A DNA stretch of 6,649 nucleotides from Gammaproteobacteria bacterium (GTDB taxonomy: Bacteria; Pseudomonadota; Gammaproteobacteria; SZUA-21). Of this stretch, positions 1 through 5,804 are shown piece by piece. The position numbers were made by a program, and so were the translations under genes. The stretch covers positions 1 to 6,649 of the forward strand of contig JALUUZ010000530.1 of the NCBI GenBank assembly GCA_027021095.1, read 5' to 3'. The notes below the pieces were generated by a model. The model saw only the letters and a program-made list of their open reading frames with translations, did no database searches and was not told the origin of the DNA. The stretch's first letter is position 1. Each line of letters begins with the position of its first letter.

Positions 1-1
1 A

Positions 2-154
2 CGCAGCGGCGGCACCCCGTACGGCGCCAGCCATGTCGCCGGCTCCGACAACGACGCCGAACTCAGTGACGATGAAATCGCACTGTGCCGCGCGCAAGGC
101 GCTAGGCTGGCGCGTATCGCGCGGGCGATGCAGTGGCAGCGCACGGGCCGCTAG
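2..154 (+). CDS. wrbA: WrbA-type NAD(P)H:quinone oxidoreductase, C-terminal fragment
   Basis: This is the last 50 codons of a gene whose start lies before the window; it reads in frame from base 2 to a TAG at 152-154. The visible part has the GGTPYGASHVAG segment followed by an acidic stretch, SDDEIALCRAQGARLARIA. This is the C-terminal pattern of the WrbA family: a glycine-rich loop near the FMN site, then a final helix. WrbA proteins are flavodoxin-like, tetrameric FMN enzymes that reduce quinones by two electrons using NAD(P)H, in the cytoplasm. The neighbourhood supports the call, because wrbA lies beside a DUF2069 gene and hda in Pseudomonas-type genomes. The C-terminal tail (MQWQRTGR) looks unremarkable. 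Only the fragment can be judged, so the catalytic flavodoxin core is unseen. Confidence 0.85.
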   Translation, partial: RSGGTPYGASHVAGSDNDAELSDDEIALCRAQGARLARIARAMQWQRTGR

Positions 155-161
155 GACTGCA

Positions 162-524
162 ATGAAAACTTTCTATCAATACACCACATTCGGTACTTGG
201 CTGCTGCTGTTTCCACTGCTGCTCAGCTGGCAGCTGCAACAACTCGACGCCGGTACACTGTCGCCAACCGCCACCGGTGCCACACTGTTTGTTCTGCTGG
301 CGCCGTTGTTACTGATCGGCCCTGGTCTTTTCAAAGGCCATGTCAAAACCTACCAGTGGTCACTGTTCCTGACACTGTTGTATTTCTCGCACGGTGTCAT
401 GGAAGCCTGGGCGGTCCCCGGCTACCGCTGGTATGCATTGGCGGAGGTAGCGCTGAGCCTGTTGTGGTTCATGGCGGCGATCCTGTATGTACGCAGACAG
501 GCTACACGAGGCCGTACCGGCTAG
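162..524 (+). CDS. DUF2069 family small inner-membrane protein
   Basis: A 120-residue protein that begins 7 bases after the wrbA stop, so the two are probably co-transcribed. I chose the ATG at 162 because AGGA (153-156, overlapping the wrbA stop) sits 5 bases upstream and because the protein then starts just before its first hydrophobic segment; longer in-frame starts would overlap wrbA. Four membrane segments are visible at about residues 10-26, 40-57, 67-84 and 90-110. The loop between segments 2 and 3 (GPGLFKGHVKTYQW), followed by YFSHGVMEAW, is the conserved core of DUF2069 as I know it. The molecular function of the family is unknown. The C-terminus is short and basic (RRQATRGRTG). The stop TAG (522-524) is part of the CTAG end of a dispersed repeat, so the native C-terminus may have been altered by that insertion. 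Confidence 0.85.
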   Translation: MKTFYQYTTFGTWLLLFPLLLSWQLQQLDAGTLSPTATGATLFVLLAPLLLIGPGLFKGHVKTYQWSLFLTLLYFSHGVMEAWAVPGYRWYALAEVALSLLWFMAAILYVRRQATRGRTG

Positions 525-580
525 CCCGCATTGCTCACCACCCTGCTACTGCGACGGCGCAATGAAGGTGCGCCGTGACA
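521..580 (+). repeat. Dispersed CTAG-ended repeat, copy 1 (one end only)
   Basis: Bases 521-542 begin CTAGCCCGCATTGCTCACCA and are identical over 22 nt to the reverse complement of 5914-5935, the end of the copy beside purN. The following 20 or so bases (CTGCTACTGCGACGGCGCA) resemble the left part of the copy at 2592-2763 instead. No matching second end is visible before the large hairpin at 603, so this copy appears truncated or merged with another element. It contains a perfect 8-bp inverted repeat, ACGGCGCA (554-561) and TGCGCCGT (569-576), with a 7-nt loop. The right boundary is approximate. The repeat begins inside the stop codon region of the DUF2069 gene. Confidence 0.7.
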
Positions 581-602
581 GGTCGTGATCCTGACAACCC
601 CC

Positions 603-694
603 GCCTGAATGCTCCCGCGGCCCGCTAGTTTTTTCTGCGCCGCCTCTGAGCGAGGCAATGTTGCAGAAAAAACTAGCGGACCGCGGGTTCAGGC
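603..694. repeat. Large imperfect inverted repeat (92-nt hairpin)
   Basis: Arms 614-638 and 663-687 are 25 nt each and match as reverse complements at 24 of 25 positions; each includes CTAGTTTTTTCTGC or its complement. Outside a 4-nt bulge (610-613) the pairing continues for 7 bp, GCCTGAA (603-609) with TTCAGGC (688-694). The 24-nt loop contains a further perfect stem, GCCTC (642-646) and GAGGC (652-656). It lies between the convergent ends of the DUF2069 gene and hda, so it could stop transcription from either side. The T and A runs lie inside the stem rather than after it, which is not the classic intrinsic terminator layout. A non-autonomous mobile element (MITE-like) is an equally good explanation. 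Confidence 0.85.
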
Positions 695-722
695 TCCAAG
701 CAGTCTCCGGGTGCCTTACATC

Positions 723-744
723 GGCAGGGTGTGTCGTACGCACC
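723..744 (-). repeat. Short GGTGCGTAC repeat, copy 1
   Basis: Read on the minus strand, this 22-nt segment begins GGTGCGTACGACACACC and matches 2654-2675 (+ strand) at 20 of 22 positions. The core is a small near-palindrome, GGTGCGT and ACACACC with a 3-nt loop and one G-T-type mismatch. It directly follows the hda stop codon, whose TAG begins the flanking TAGGGTGCGTAC. It does not encode a recognisable product. Confidence 0.6.
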
Positions 745-1446
745 CTACAGGTTCAATACCTGCTTGGCAAACGGAATGGTCAGCTGCCGCCGTTGCTCGA
801 TCGCCGCGTCGACCAACTGATCGACTGTGCTGCTCAGGCTGCCAAGATCACGAGAACTGTGGTTCAGCAGGTAGCTGACAGTCTCGGCGGGCAGCTCGAT
901 GCCACGGCTCGCGCAACGCAGCGTCAGCGCCTGTTTTTTCTGCTGATCGGACAGCGCCCCGAGCCTGAAATTCACGCCCCACTGCATGCGCGACACCAAG
1001 TCCGGCAGCCGCAGGCCCAGTTCGCCGAGATTACGCCTGGCGCTGACCAGCAGGCAACGGTTGTTTTCCCTGAGCTGATTGAACAGGTTGAACACCGCAC
1101 GCTCCCAGTCCGGGTCGCCGCTGACCTGCTCCAGGTTGTCCAGACAGACCAGTTCGAGGCTGCCCAGGCCATCGAGCAGTTGCGGACTTTCCCGGCGCAC
1201 CTGCTCCAACGGAATAAAGGCTGCCGGACTCTCCTGCTCTGACAGATGCTGACAGGCGGCCTGCAGCAGGTGGGACTTGCCGGTATTGGCATGCCCCCAT
1301 AGATAAAAACAGCGAAACTCCGCCGCCGGCACCGCGAGGCCGTTGCGGACGGCCTCCAGCGCGAGCCGGTTGTCGCCGGGCAGAAAGTTGGCGAAGGTGG
1401 CATAGCCGTTGAACGAAACCCCGAGTGGCAGCTGGACTTGCTTCAT
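745..1446 (-). CDS. hda: Hda, regulatory inactivator of DnaA
   Basis: A 233-residue AAA+ protein homologous to the DnaA ATPase domain but lacking a DNA-binding domain, as expected for Hda. In E. coli, Hda bound to the DNA-loaded sliding clamp stimulates ATP hydrolysis by DnaA and so prevents re-initiation. The N-terminal QVQLPL (residues 3-8) fits the clamp-binding motif (E. coli QLSLPL). Walker A is GHANTGKS (51-58); Walker B is LVCLDN (99-104); the arginine-finger box is LPDLVSRMQWG, with R153 the likely finger; a sensor II-like region is SSRDLGSLSSTVDQL (197-211). FLPGDN (21-26) is also typical. The ATG lies 15 bases after the perM stop with only a weak ribosome site, suggesting translational coupling and a perM-hda transcript. 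Its TAG stop sits at the edge of a short repeat. Confidence 0.93.
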   Translation of the reverse strand: MKQVQLPLGVSFNGYATFANFLPGDNRLALEAVRNGLAVPAAEFRCFYLWGHANTGKSHLLQAACQHLSEQESPAAFIPLEQVRRESPQLLDGLGSLELVCLDNLEQVSGDPDWERAVFNLFNQLRENNRCLLVSARRNLGELGLRLPDLVSRMQWGVNFRLGALSDQQKKQALTLRCASRGIELPAETVSYLLNHSSRDLGSLSSTVDQLVDAAIEQRRQLTIPFAKQVLNL

Positions 1447-1461
1447 CGACTGAACGGCGGA

Positions 1462-2520
1462 TCAGTTGGCGCTGTCGTAGACCTTGCTCTGCAGGTACTG
1501 TTCATGCGCGTGCCGCAGCCAGACGACGGTGACGGCGGCCACGGGCAAGGCCAGCAGCACACCGACAAAACCGAACAACTGTCCGCCGGCCAGTACTGCG
1601 AAAATCACCGCCACCGGGTGCAGGCCGATCCGGTCACCGACCAGCCACGGGGTCAGCAGTACGCTTTCGATGACCTGGCCGACCCCGAACACCAGCGCCA
1701 CCCAGCCCAGCTGGGTGTAGTCAGGATTGTGCGTCAGCATCACGATACTGGCGATCAGCAGGCCGACGATAAACCCCAGGTAAGGCACGAAACTCAACAG
1801 GCCCGCGGTCATACCGATCAGAAACGCCAGTTTCAGATCGAGCAACGACAGGCCGACTGAATAGATCAGGCCGAGTCCAAGCATGACCAGGAACTGACCA
1901 CGCAGAAAACTCCCCAGAACCTGGTCGGACTCACGAAACAGCCTGCTGACGGTCTTCGCCTTGTCACGTGGCACCAGGGCCTGCAACCGGTCCAGCAGCT
2001 TGTCCCAGTCCCGCAGCAGGTAGAAGGTAATCACCGGGATCAGCACCAGGTTGGCCAGAAACTGAATCACTGCCGCGCCGGAACTGCTGATGATACCGAA
2101 CAGGTTCGCCAGGCTCTTGCCCGCTCCTTTCCAGTGTTCCATCAATGCCTGCTGCATCGTCTTGCTGTCGATCTGCACATCGGCGAAACCGAGCCTGACC
2201 AGCAACGGATTGATCACGTCCTTGCGCAGCTTTTCGGCGTATGCCGGGAACTCGCCGATCAGCACCGAGATCTGCTTCTCGATGACCGGCACGGCAAGCA
2301 CGAACGCCAGCGTGACCGTGGCAAAGAGGACTGCAAACACCACGACCGCTGCCAACGACCGCGGCAGGCGCAGGCGCTGCAGGCGTTGCACCAACGGGTT
2401 ACCGAGGTAAGCCAGCGTCGCGGCGGCCAGAAACGGCACGAACACCGGCGCCAGCAGGTACAATAACAGCGCAAAACCAGCGATCGCCGTCAGAATAAAC
2501 CATTTTTGTGATTCGCTCAT
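1462..2520 (-). CDS. perM: AI-2E family (PerM-type) inner-membrane permease
   Basis: A 352-residue polytopic membrane protein of the AI-2E transporter/PerM family, close to the length of E. coli PerM. Hydrophobic segments lie at about residues 8-40, 55-80, 148-170, 208-228, 232-262, 272-295 and 300-335. A mostly soluble stretch of about 65 residues (82-147) follows the early membrane segments. Family hallmarks are FVPYLGFIVG (244-253) and TPWLVGDRIGLHPVAVIF followed by GGQLFGFVGVLLALPVAA. Members have been linked to export of autoinducer-2 or to ion/proton antiport; the substrate cannot be told from sequence. The start ATG (2520-2518) has AAGG 7 bases upstream. The upstream 239 bases separate it from the phosphatidyltransferase gene and contain a repeat, so perM-hda may or may not be read from the DUF2066 promoter. 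The gene symbol reflects family and context, not a proven orthologue. Confidence 0.88.
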   Translation of the reverse strand: MSESQKWFILTAIAGFALLLYLLAPVFVPFLAAATLAYLGNPLVQRLQRLRLPRSLAAVVVFAVLFATVTLAFVLAVPVIEKQISVLIGEFPAYAEKLRKDVINPLLVRLGFADVQIDSKTMQQALMEHWKGAGKSLANLFGIISSSGAAVIQFLANLVLIPVITFYLLRDWDKLLDRLQALVPRDKAKTVSRLFRESDQVLGSFLRGQFLVMLGLGLIYSVGLSLLDLKLAFLIGMTAGLLSFVPYLGFIVGLLIASIVMLTHNPDYTQLGWVALVFGVGQVIESVLLTPWLVGDRIGLHPVAVIFAVLAGGQLFGFVGVLLALPVAAVTVVWLRHAHEQYLQSKVYDSAN

Positions 2521-2591
2521 TAGAATGCCTTGAGGTCCTGTCGTTGAGGACTGTTTTTTGTTTCCGCCGGGTTGCGCATGCCACCGGCAAA

Positions 2592-2763
2592 CTACCGCCT
2601 ACTCTCACCACCCTTCTATTGCGACGGCACAGCGTGATGCGATTTGCCGTGGTGGTGCGTACAACGCACCCTGCCTCGCCTGCGCGCTCCCCGGCCGCGA
2701 GAGCCGCCCATGCCGCACCCTGGCTCCGTCTCGCGACGAACGCTGGTGAGAAACGCGGGCTAG
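2592..2763 (+). repeat. Dispersed CTAG-ended repeat, copy A (with internal extra segment)
   Basis: The right 89 bases (2675-2763) match the reverse complement of 5805-5893 at 80 of 89 positions with no gaps, ending in GCGGGCTAG. The left end (from about 2592, CTACCGCCTACTCTCACCAC) is a degenerate form of the family terminus and continues with CTTCTATTGCGACGGCA, resembling copy 1 at 543-559. Between the two halves this copy has roughly 45 more bases than the copy near purN, and these include the short GGTGCGTAC repeat. The element fills most of the gap between the phosphatidyltransferase gene and perM, and its terminal CTAG supplies the former's stop codon. The left boundary is approximate. 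Confidence 0.8.
2654..2675 (+). repeat. Short GGTGCGTAC repeat, copy 2
   Basis: It starts GGTGCGTACAACGCACC, a perfect 7-bp inverted repeat (2654-2660 and 2664-2670) around a 3-nt loop, and matches the minus strand of 723-744 at 20 of 22 positions. It lies inside the extra segment of repeat copy A, suggesting nesting of one small element within another. Confidence 0.6.
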
Positions 2764-3332
2764 GCGCTTTTCCCGCGCAGCAGCAGCGCGCGCCTGGCAC
2801 CCATCACAACATAACCGACACCGCTGATCACCGTCAACCCGAGCACGATCAGCATACCGCCGTAAAGCACGGGTGACGGTATCGCTCCCCACCCGGCGGC
2901 GCGCAGGCTTTCGCTCAGCAGAATCGCAATACACAGCACCAGTTGCATAAAAGTATTGACCTTGCTGATCAGTGTCGGCCTGGCGGCAACCTTTTCGATC
3001 TTGAAATAGTAGATGATCACACCCAGCACGATGATCAGGTCGCGGCCAAGCACACACACCAGCAGCCACAACGGCACCAGCTTCATGAGCCAGAGTGTCA
3101 AAAACACCGAATCGAGCAGCAGCTTGTCGGCGATCGGGTCGAGCCAGCCGCCCAGCCGCGAGGTCCAGTTGAACCGGCGCGCCAGGAAGCCATCGATCAG
3201 GTCACTGACGCTGGCCGCAAGAAACAGCACCAGCGCCAGAAAATACTGCTGCTGGTAAAGGTAGAGAACGACCGGGTAAACAATCAGAATCCTCAGTGTA
3301 CTGATAAGATTCGGAATGTGGGACAGACTCAC
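2760..3332 (-). CDS. CDP-alcohol phosphatidyltransferase family protein
   Basis: A 190-residue inner-membrane enzyme that would transfer a phosphatidyl group from CDP-diacylglycerol to an alcohol acceptor, releasing CMP. The family signature is complete: D44-x2-D47-G48-x2-A51-R52-x8-G61-x3-D65-x3-D69, containing the four aspartates that bind metal and do catalysis. Hydrophobic segments flank it at about residues 11-28, 30-45, 72-92, 94-108, 126-140 and 153-175. Length and the start (SHIPNLISTLRI) resemble PgsA (glycerol-phosphate acceptor), but the acceptor cannot be set by sequence inspection, so no symbol is given. It starts with GTG at 3332, overlapping the DUF2066 stop as GTGA, which implies translational coupling. 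The TAG stop (2762-2760) is formed by the CTAG end of repeat copy A, so the basic tail (ARRALLLRGKSA) may have been cut or changed by insertion. Confidence 0.87.
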   Translation of the reverse strand: MSLSHIPNLISTLRILIVYPVVLYLYQQQYFLALVLFLAASVSDLIDGFLARRFNWTSRLGGWLDPIADKLLLDSVFLTLWLMKLVPLWLLVCVLGRDLIIVLGVIIYYFKIEKVAARPTLISKVNTFMQLVLCIAILLSESLRAAGWGAIPSPVLYGGMLIVLGLTVISGVGYVVMGARRALLLRGKSA

Positions 3333-4435
3333 TGTTTCTTGTACCGGTAGAACACTGTATTCTGCAGATCCTGGCTGGTATCAGGGCTGTTCGTGGAACG
3401 TGAAAAATTCGGATCTTCCATTTGTGTGTCGTCTTTCTCCTTGACCAGAATTCCTGCCCCGGCAATCGCCTGCTGCACTGCCTCGGAGGATACATTGGTG
3501 GAAACCGCAAACACGGCTTTGCTGTCACTCAGTTTGACGACCTTGGCCGAGGTCACCATACTCAATGCCGCCAGGTGCTTGCTGACATTCGCGTAGTCTT
3601 CGAGGCTGTTGATGTTGGACACGGCAACGAAGAATTTCGACCTGCCGGTCACACGCGTCGCCACCGGGCTGCTGCTGACCATCACTTTAGCCAGCCTGTC
3701 TGTCATATTGTCGATGGCGCTGCCCAGCACGCGGGGCTTGTCTTTACCACTGGCAGTCCATGCATGCCGGCTGCCCTTGGCGATCAGCCGCCACTTGACA
3801 GTCCAGCCCCTGGCCGCACCCTGCCAGCGCATGTAACCGACCAGTATCGCATCCGGCTGATACCGTTCGGATGCCTGCTCGATATTGTCCAGGAAACCGA
3901 TGCGCATATCACTGAAACGCACCTTGGAGGTATCCTGCAGATCCATCTGCGGAAAACGTAACGGCACACCCCGCCGCCGGCCGTTTTGCACCAGCAGCTT
4001 CCTGATGTCGGACTGGCTGGCACTGCTGACGATAATGCGCTTGGCGCCGTCCTCGACGGCAAGCCAGACCAGGGTCACGGGCCGCAGCTGCCCCCAGATC
4101 GGCAACCCGGCCTGCAGCAACAGGTTGTTGACCGTAGCACGGTTGAATTTGATCCAGAGCCTGGTCTGTTCACCCTGCTGACGGTATTCATAGCGCACCA
4201 CGTACTTGGCCGGCACCGCCATCGCTTCGACGATTTTCGGCCGTGCCGCGATGCTGCTGCGGCCGGATACCCGGGTCAGCACCTGCTTCAGGCCCTGCTG
4301 AATCGCCTGTTCGCGTGTCCCGGTGCCCTCGTCACTGACCTTGACTTCCGCTTCATACAGCCGGCTTACCTGTGTTGCGGCCTGTACCGAAAAAGCACAC
4401 AGTGTTGTCACCAAAATAATCACTAGCCTGGGCAT
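3329..4435 (-). CDS. DUF2066 family exported protein
   Basis: A 368-residue protein starting at the ATG at 4435. An upstream in-frame start at 4495 is possible but would add 20 non-signal-like residues, whereas the 4435 start has AGAGGA (4447-4442) 6 bases upstream and opens directly with a signal peptide: MPRLVIILVTTLCAFSVQA, probable cleavage after A19. The mature part begins ATQVSRLYEAEVKVSD and continues with REQAIQQGLKQVLTRVSGR, the conserved start of DUF2066 as I know it. The middle holds QLRPVTLVWLAVEDG and a GYMRWQGAARGWTVKWRL strand-rich stretch. The C-terminus is hydrophilic (NFSRSTNSPDTSQ). The function is unknown; an envelope location is inferred from the signal peptide. It is the first gene of the minus-strand cluster and is divergent from purM, the same arrangement I recall in Pseudomonas. 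Confidence 0.85.
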   Translation of the reverse strand: MPRLVIILVTTLCAFSVQAATQVSRLYEAEVKVSDEGTGTREQAIQQGLKQVLTRVSGRSSIAARPKIVEAMAVPAKYVVRYEYRQQGEQTRLWIKFNRATVNNLLLQAGLPIWGQLRPVTLVWLAVEDGAKRIIVSSASQSDIRKLLVQNGRRRGVPLRFPQMDLQDTSKVRFSDMRIGFLDNIEQASERYQPDAILVGYMRWQGAARGWTVKWRLIAKGSRHAWTASGKDKPRVLGSAIDNMTDRLAKVMVSSSPVATRVTGRSKFFVAVSNINSLEDYANVSKHLAALSMVTSAKVVKLSDSKAVFAVSTNVSSEAVQQAIAGAGILVKEKDDTQMEDPNFSRSTNSPDTSQDLQNTVFYRYKKQ

Positions 4436-4441
4436 AACCAA

Positions 4442-4447
4442 TCCTCT
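4442..4447 (-). promoter_or_regulatory. Ribosome binding site of the DUF2066 gene
   Basis: On the minus strand AGAGGA is followed by TTGGTT and then ATG at 4435. This strong site decides the start in favour of 4435 over the upstream in-frame ATG at 4495. Confidence 0.7.
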
Positions 4448-4626
4448 ATACAGCGGAATCCGGGCCGACACGATCGTCGAACACAATTCAGGCAACTGGG
4501 CACACCCTTTCGGGCGCGGCAGCTGACCGGTTCAAGCGCATTCTATCACATTGTACTGGTCCCATTCTTACAAAGAATCCCTCGCCCAATCAAGAAGTTT
4601 AGGCAGCCATCGTGGAATCCCTGCAG

Positions 4627-4643
4627 TGCGTTCAGCAAACGCA
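4627..4643. promoter_or_regulatory. Inverted repeat upstream of purM, possible operator
   Basis: TGCGTT (4627-4632) and AACGCA (4638-4643) form a perfect 6-bp inverted repeat with a 5-nt spacer, about 26 bases before the first TATAAT. It overlaps GCAAACG (4635-4641), which equals half of the E. coli PurR operator pattern, but the second half does not match. Binding by any regulator is speculative. Confidence 0.25.
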
Positions 4644-4668
4644 ACAGTGGCCGGAACCTCCATTAAAT

Positions 4669-4686
4669 TATAATACTGTGTATAAT
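4669..4686 (+). promoter_or_regulatory. Two tandem -10 boxes of the purM promoter
   Basis: Perfect TATAAT hexamers occur at 4669-4674 and 4681-4686, 12 bases apart, in an AT-rich island within otherwise GC-rich DNA. Use of the second box would start transcription near 4692-4694, giving a leader of about 26 bases before the TTG at 4719. No good -35 hexamer is seen at 16-18 bases from either box, so an activator may be needed or only one box may be used. Confidence 0.6.
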
Positions 4687-4707
4687 GTTTGCAGCCTCAA
4701 CTGAACC

Positions 4708-4712
4708 AGGAA
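4708..4712 (+). promoter_or_regulatory. Ribosome binding site of purM
   Basis: AGGAA at 4708-4712 lies 7 bases (counting from AGGA) before TTG at 4719. The alternative TTG at 4689 has no such site and would fall at or before the expected transcription start, so this site decides the start codon. Confidence 0.6.
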
Positions 4713-4718
4713 CCGCTG

Positions 4719-5777
4719 TTGACCGATAAATCACATTCTACACCCGAGACCAGCACACTGAATTACCGCGATGCCGGCGTGGATATAGACGCGGGTAACC
4801 AGCTCATCGAGCGTATCAAGCCGCTGGTGCAGGCCACCAGCAGACCGGAGACACTTGGCGGCCTGGGTGGCTTTGGCGCGCTGTTCGAGCTGCCACTGGA
4901 CCGCTACCGCGAGCCGGTACTGGTGTCCGGCACTGACGGTGTCGGCACCAAGCTGCGGCTTGCGATCGACACCGGCATTCACGACACCATCGGCATCGAC
5001 CTGGTCGCGATGTGTGTCAACGATCTGCTGGTCCAGGGAGCCGAGCCGCTGTTCTTTCTCGATTATTACGCGACCGGCCGGCTCGACCTGGAAGTCGCGG
5101 AAAACGTGATCAAAGGTATCTGTACCGGCTGCCGCGAAGCCGGTGTGGCGCTGATCGGTGGTGAAACCGCGGAAATGCCCGGCATGTACGCCGAGGCCGA
5201 CTACGACCTGGCCGGTTTCTGCGTAGGGATCGCCGAAAAAAACAGACTGATCACTGGTGAAGCCGTACGCCCGGGCGACCGGCTGATCGGTCTGACCTCG
5301 AGCGGGCCGCACTCGAACGGCTACTCGCTGATTCGCAAAGTGATCGACCGGGCCGGCATTCAGCTCGACGACAAGTTCGGTGACCGCAGCTTCGGGCAGA
5401 CACTGCTGGCGCCGACCAAAATCTATGTCAAACCGGTGCTGGCACTGCTGCAGGAGTTCGATCTCCACGCCATGGCGCATATCACCGGCGGTGGACTGTT
5501 GGAAAACCTGCCACGGGTGCTGCCGAAATCGACCACCGCCGTGGTCGACTCGCAGGCCTGGCACAGGCCGGAGATCTTTTCCTGGCTGCAGCAACAAGGC
5601 AATATCGAAGCAGACGAAATGTACCGCGCCTTCAACTGCGGTATAGGTTTCGTGCTGGTCACAGACCCGCAGCAGACACCGGCCATCCTCGAACGGCTGC
5701 ACACCCTGGGCCAGGAAGCCTGTGTGATCGGTGAGATCACCACACTCGACCACCCACGGCAAGTGCTGATCAACTGA
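4719..5777 (+). CDS. purM: Phosphoribosylformylglycinamidine cyclo-ligase (AIR synthetase)
   Basis: PurM closes the imidazole ring in purine synthesis: formylglycinamidine ribonucleotide plus ATP gives aminoimidazole ribonucleotide, ADP and phosphate, in the cytoplasm. The 352-residue product (E. coli 345) has all expected blocks in order: YRDAGVDIDAGN (near 16-27), GGFGALFELP (50-59), SGTDGVGTKLRLA (70-82), DLVAMCVNDLLVQGAEPLFF (94-113), GGETAEMPGMY (147-157), SSGPHSNGYSL (194-204), HITGGGLLENLPR (254-266) and NCGIGFVL near the C-terminus. No ATG fits; the TTG at 4719 is preferred because of its AGGAA site and the -10 box at 4681-4686. A TTG at 4689 would add 10 residues. The 11-13 residue lead before the conserved NYRDAG is not conserved in the family, so the exact start is uncertain. 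purN follows after a repeat of 131 bp, probably on the same transcript. Confidence 0.95.
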   Translation: MTDKSHSTPETSTLNYRDAGVDIDAGNQLIERIKPLVQATSRPETLGGLGGFGALFELPLDRYREPVLVSGTDGVGTKLRLAIDTGIHDTIGIDLVAMCVNDLLVQGAEPLFFLDYYATGRLDLEVAENVIKGICTGCREAGVALIGGETAEMPGMYAEADYDLAGFCVGIAEKNRLITGEAVRPGDRLIGLTSSGPHSNGYSLIRKVIDRAGIQLDDKFGDRSFGQTLLAPTKIYVKPVLALLQEFDLHAMAHITGGGLLENLPRVLPKSTTAVVDSQAWHRPEIFSWLQQQGNIEADEMYRAFNCGIGFVLVTDPQQTPAILERLHTLGQEACVIGEITTLDHPRQVLIN

Positions 5778-5804
5778 CTCCCGCGATGCAACAGGCAGCA
5801 GCCA

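Noticed and set aside
603..694. Standard Rho-independent terminator
   Set aside because: The T runs are paired inside the stem rather than following a GC-rich hairpin, so I call only an inverted repeat and leave termination open.
546..743. 65-codon minus-strand frame across the gap between the DUF2069 gene and hda
   Set aside because: It consists of the large hairpin plus the short repeat, and has no ribosome site or protein-like pattern.
658..1242. 194-codon plus-strand frame over hda
   Set aside because: It starts in the hairpin and runs antisense to a clearly conserved hda; glutamine- and arginine-rich shadow composition.
2558..2749. Small frame whose peptide ending in LAPSRDERW is nearly repeated on the minus strand at 5819-6049
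   Set aside because: The similarity is explained by the nucleotide repeat; the substitutions show no codon bias, and the second frame runs into purN.
4564..4578. ATTCTT-ACA-AAGAAT palindrome as an operator for the DUF2066 gene
   Set aside because: Only 6-bp arms in an AT-rich spot, with no convincing promoter placed beside it; this could easily be chance.
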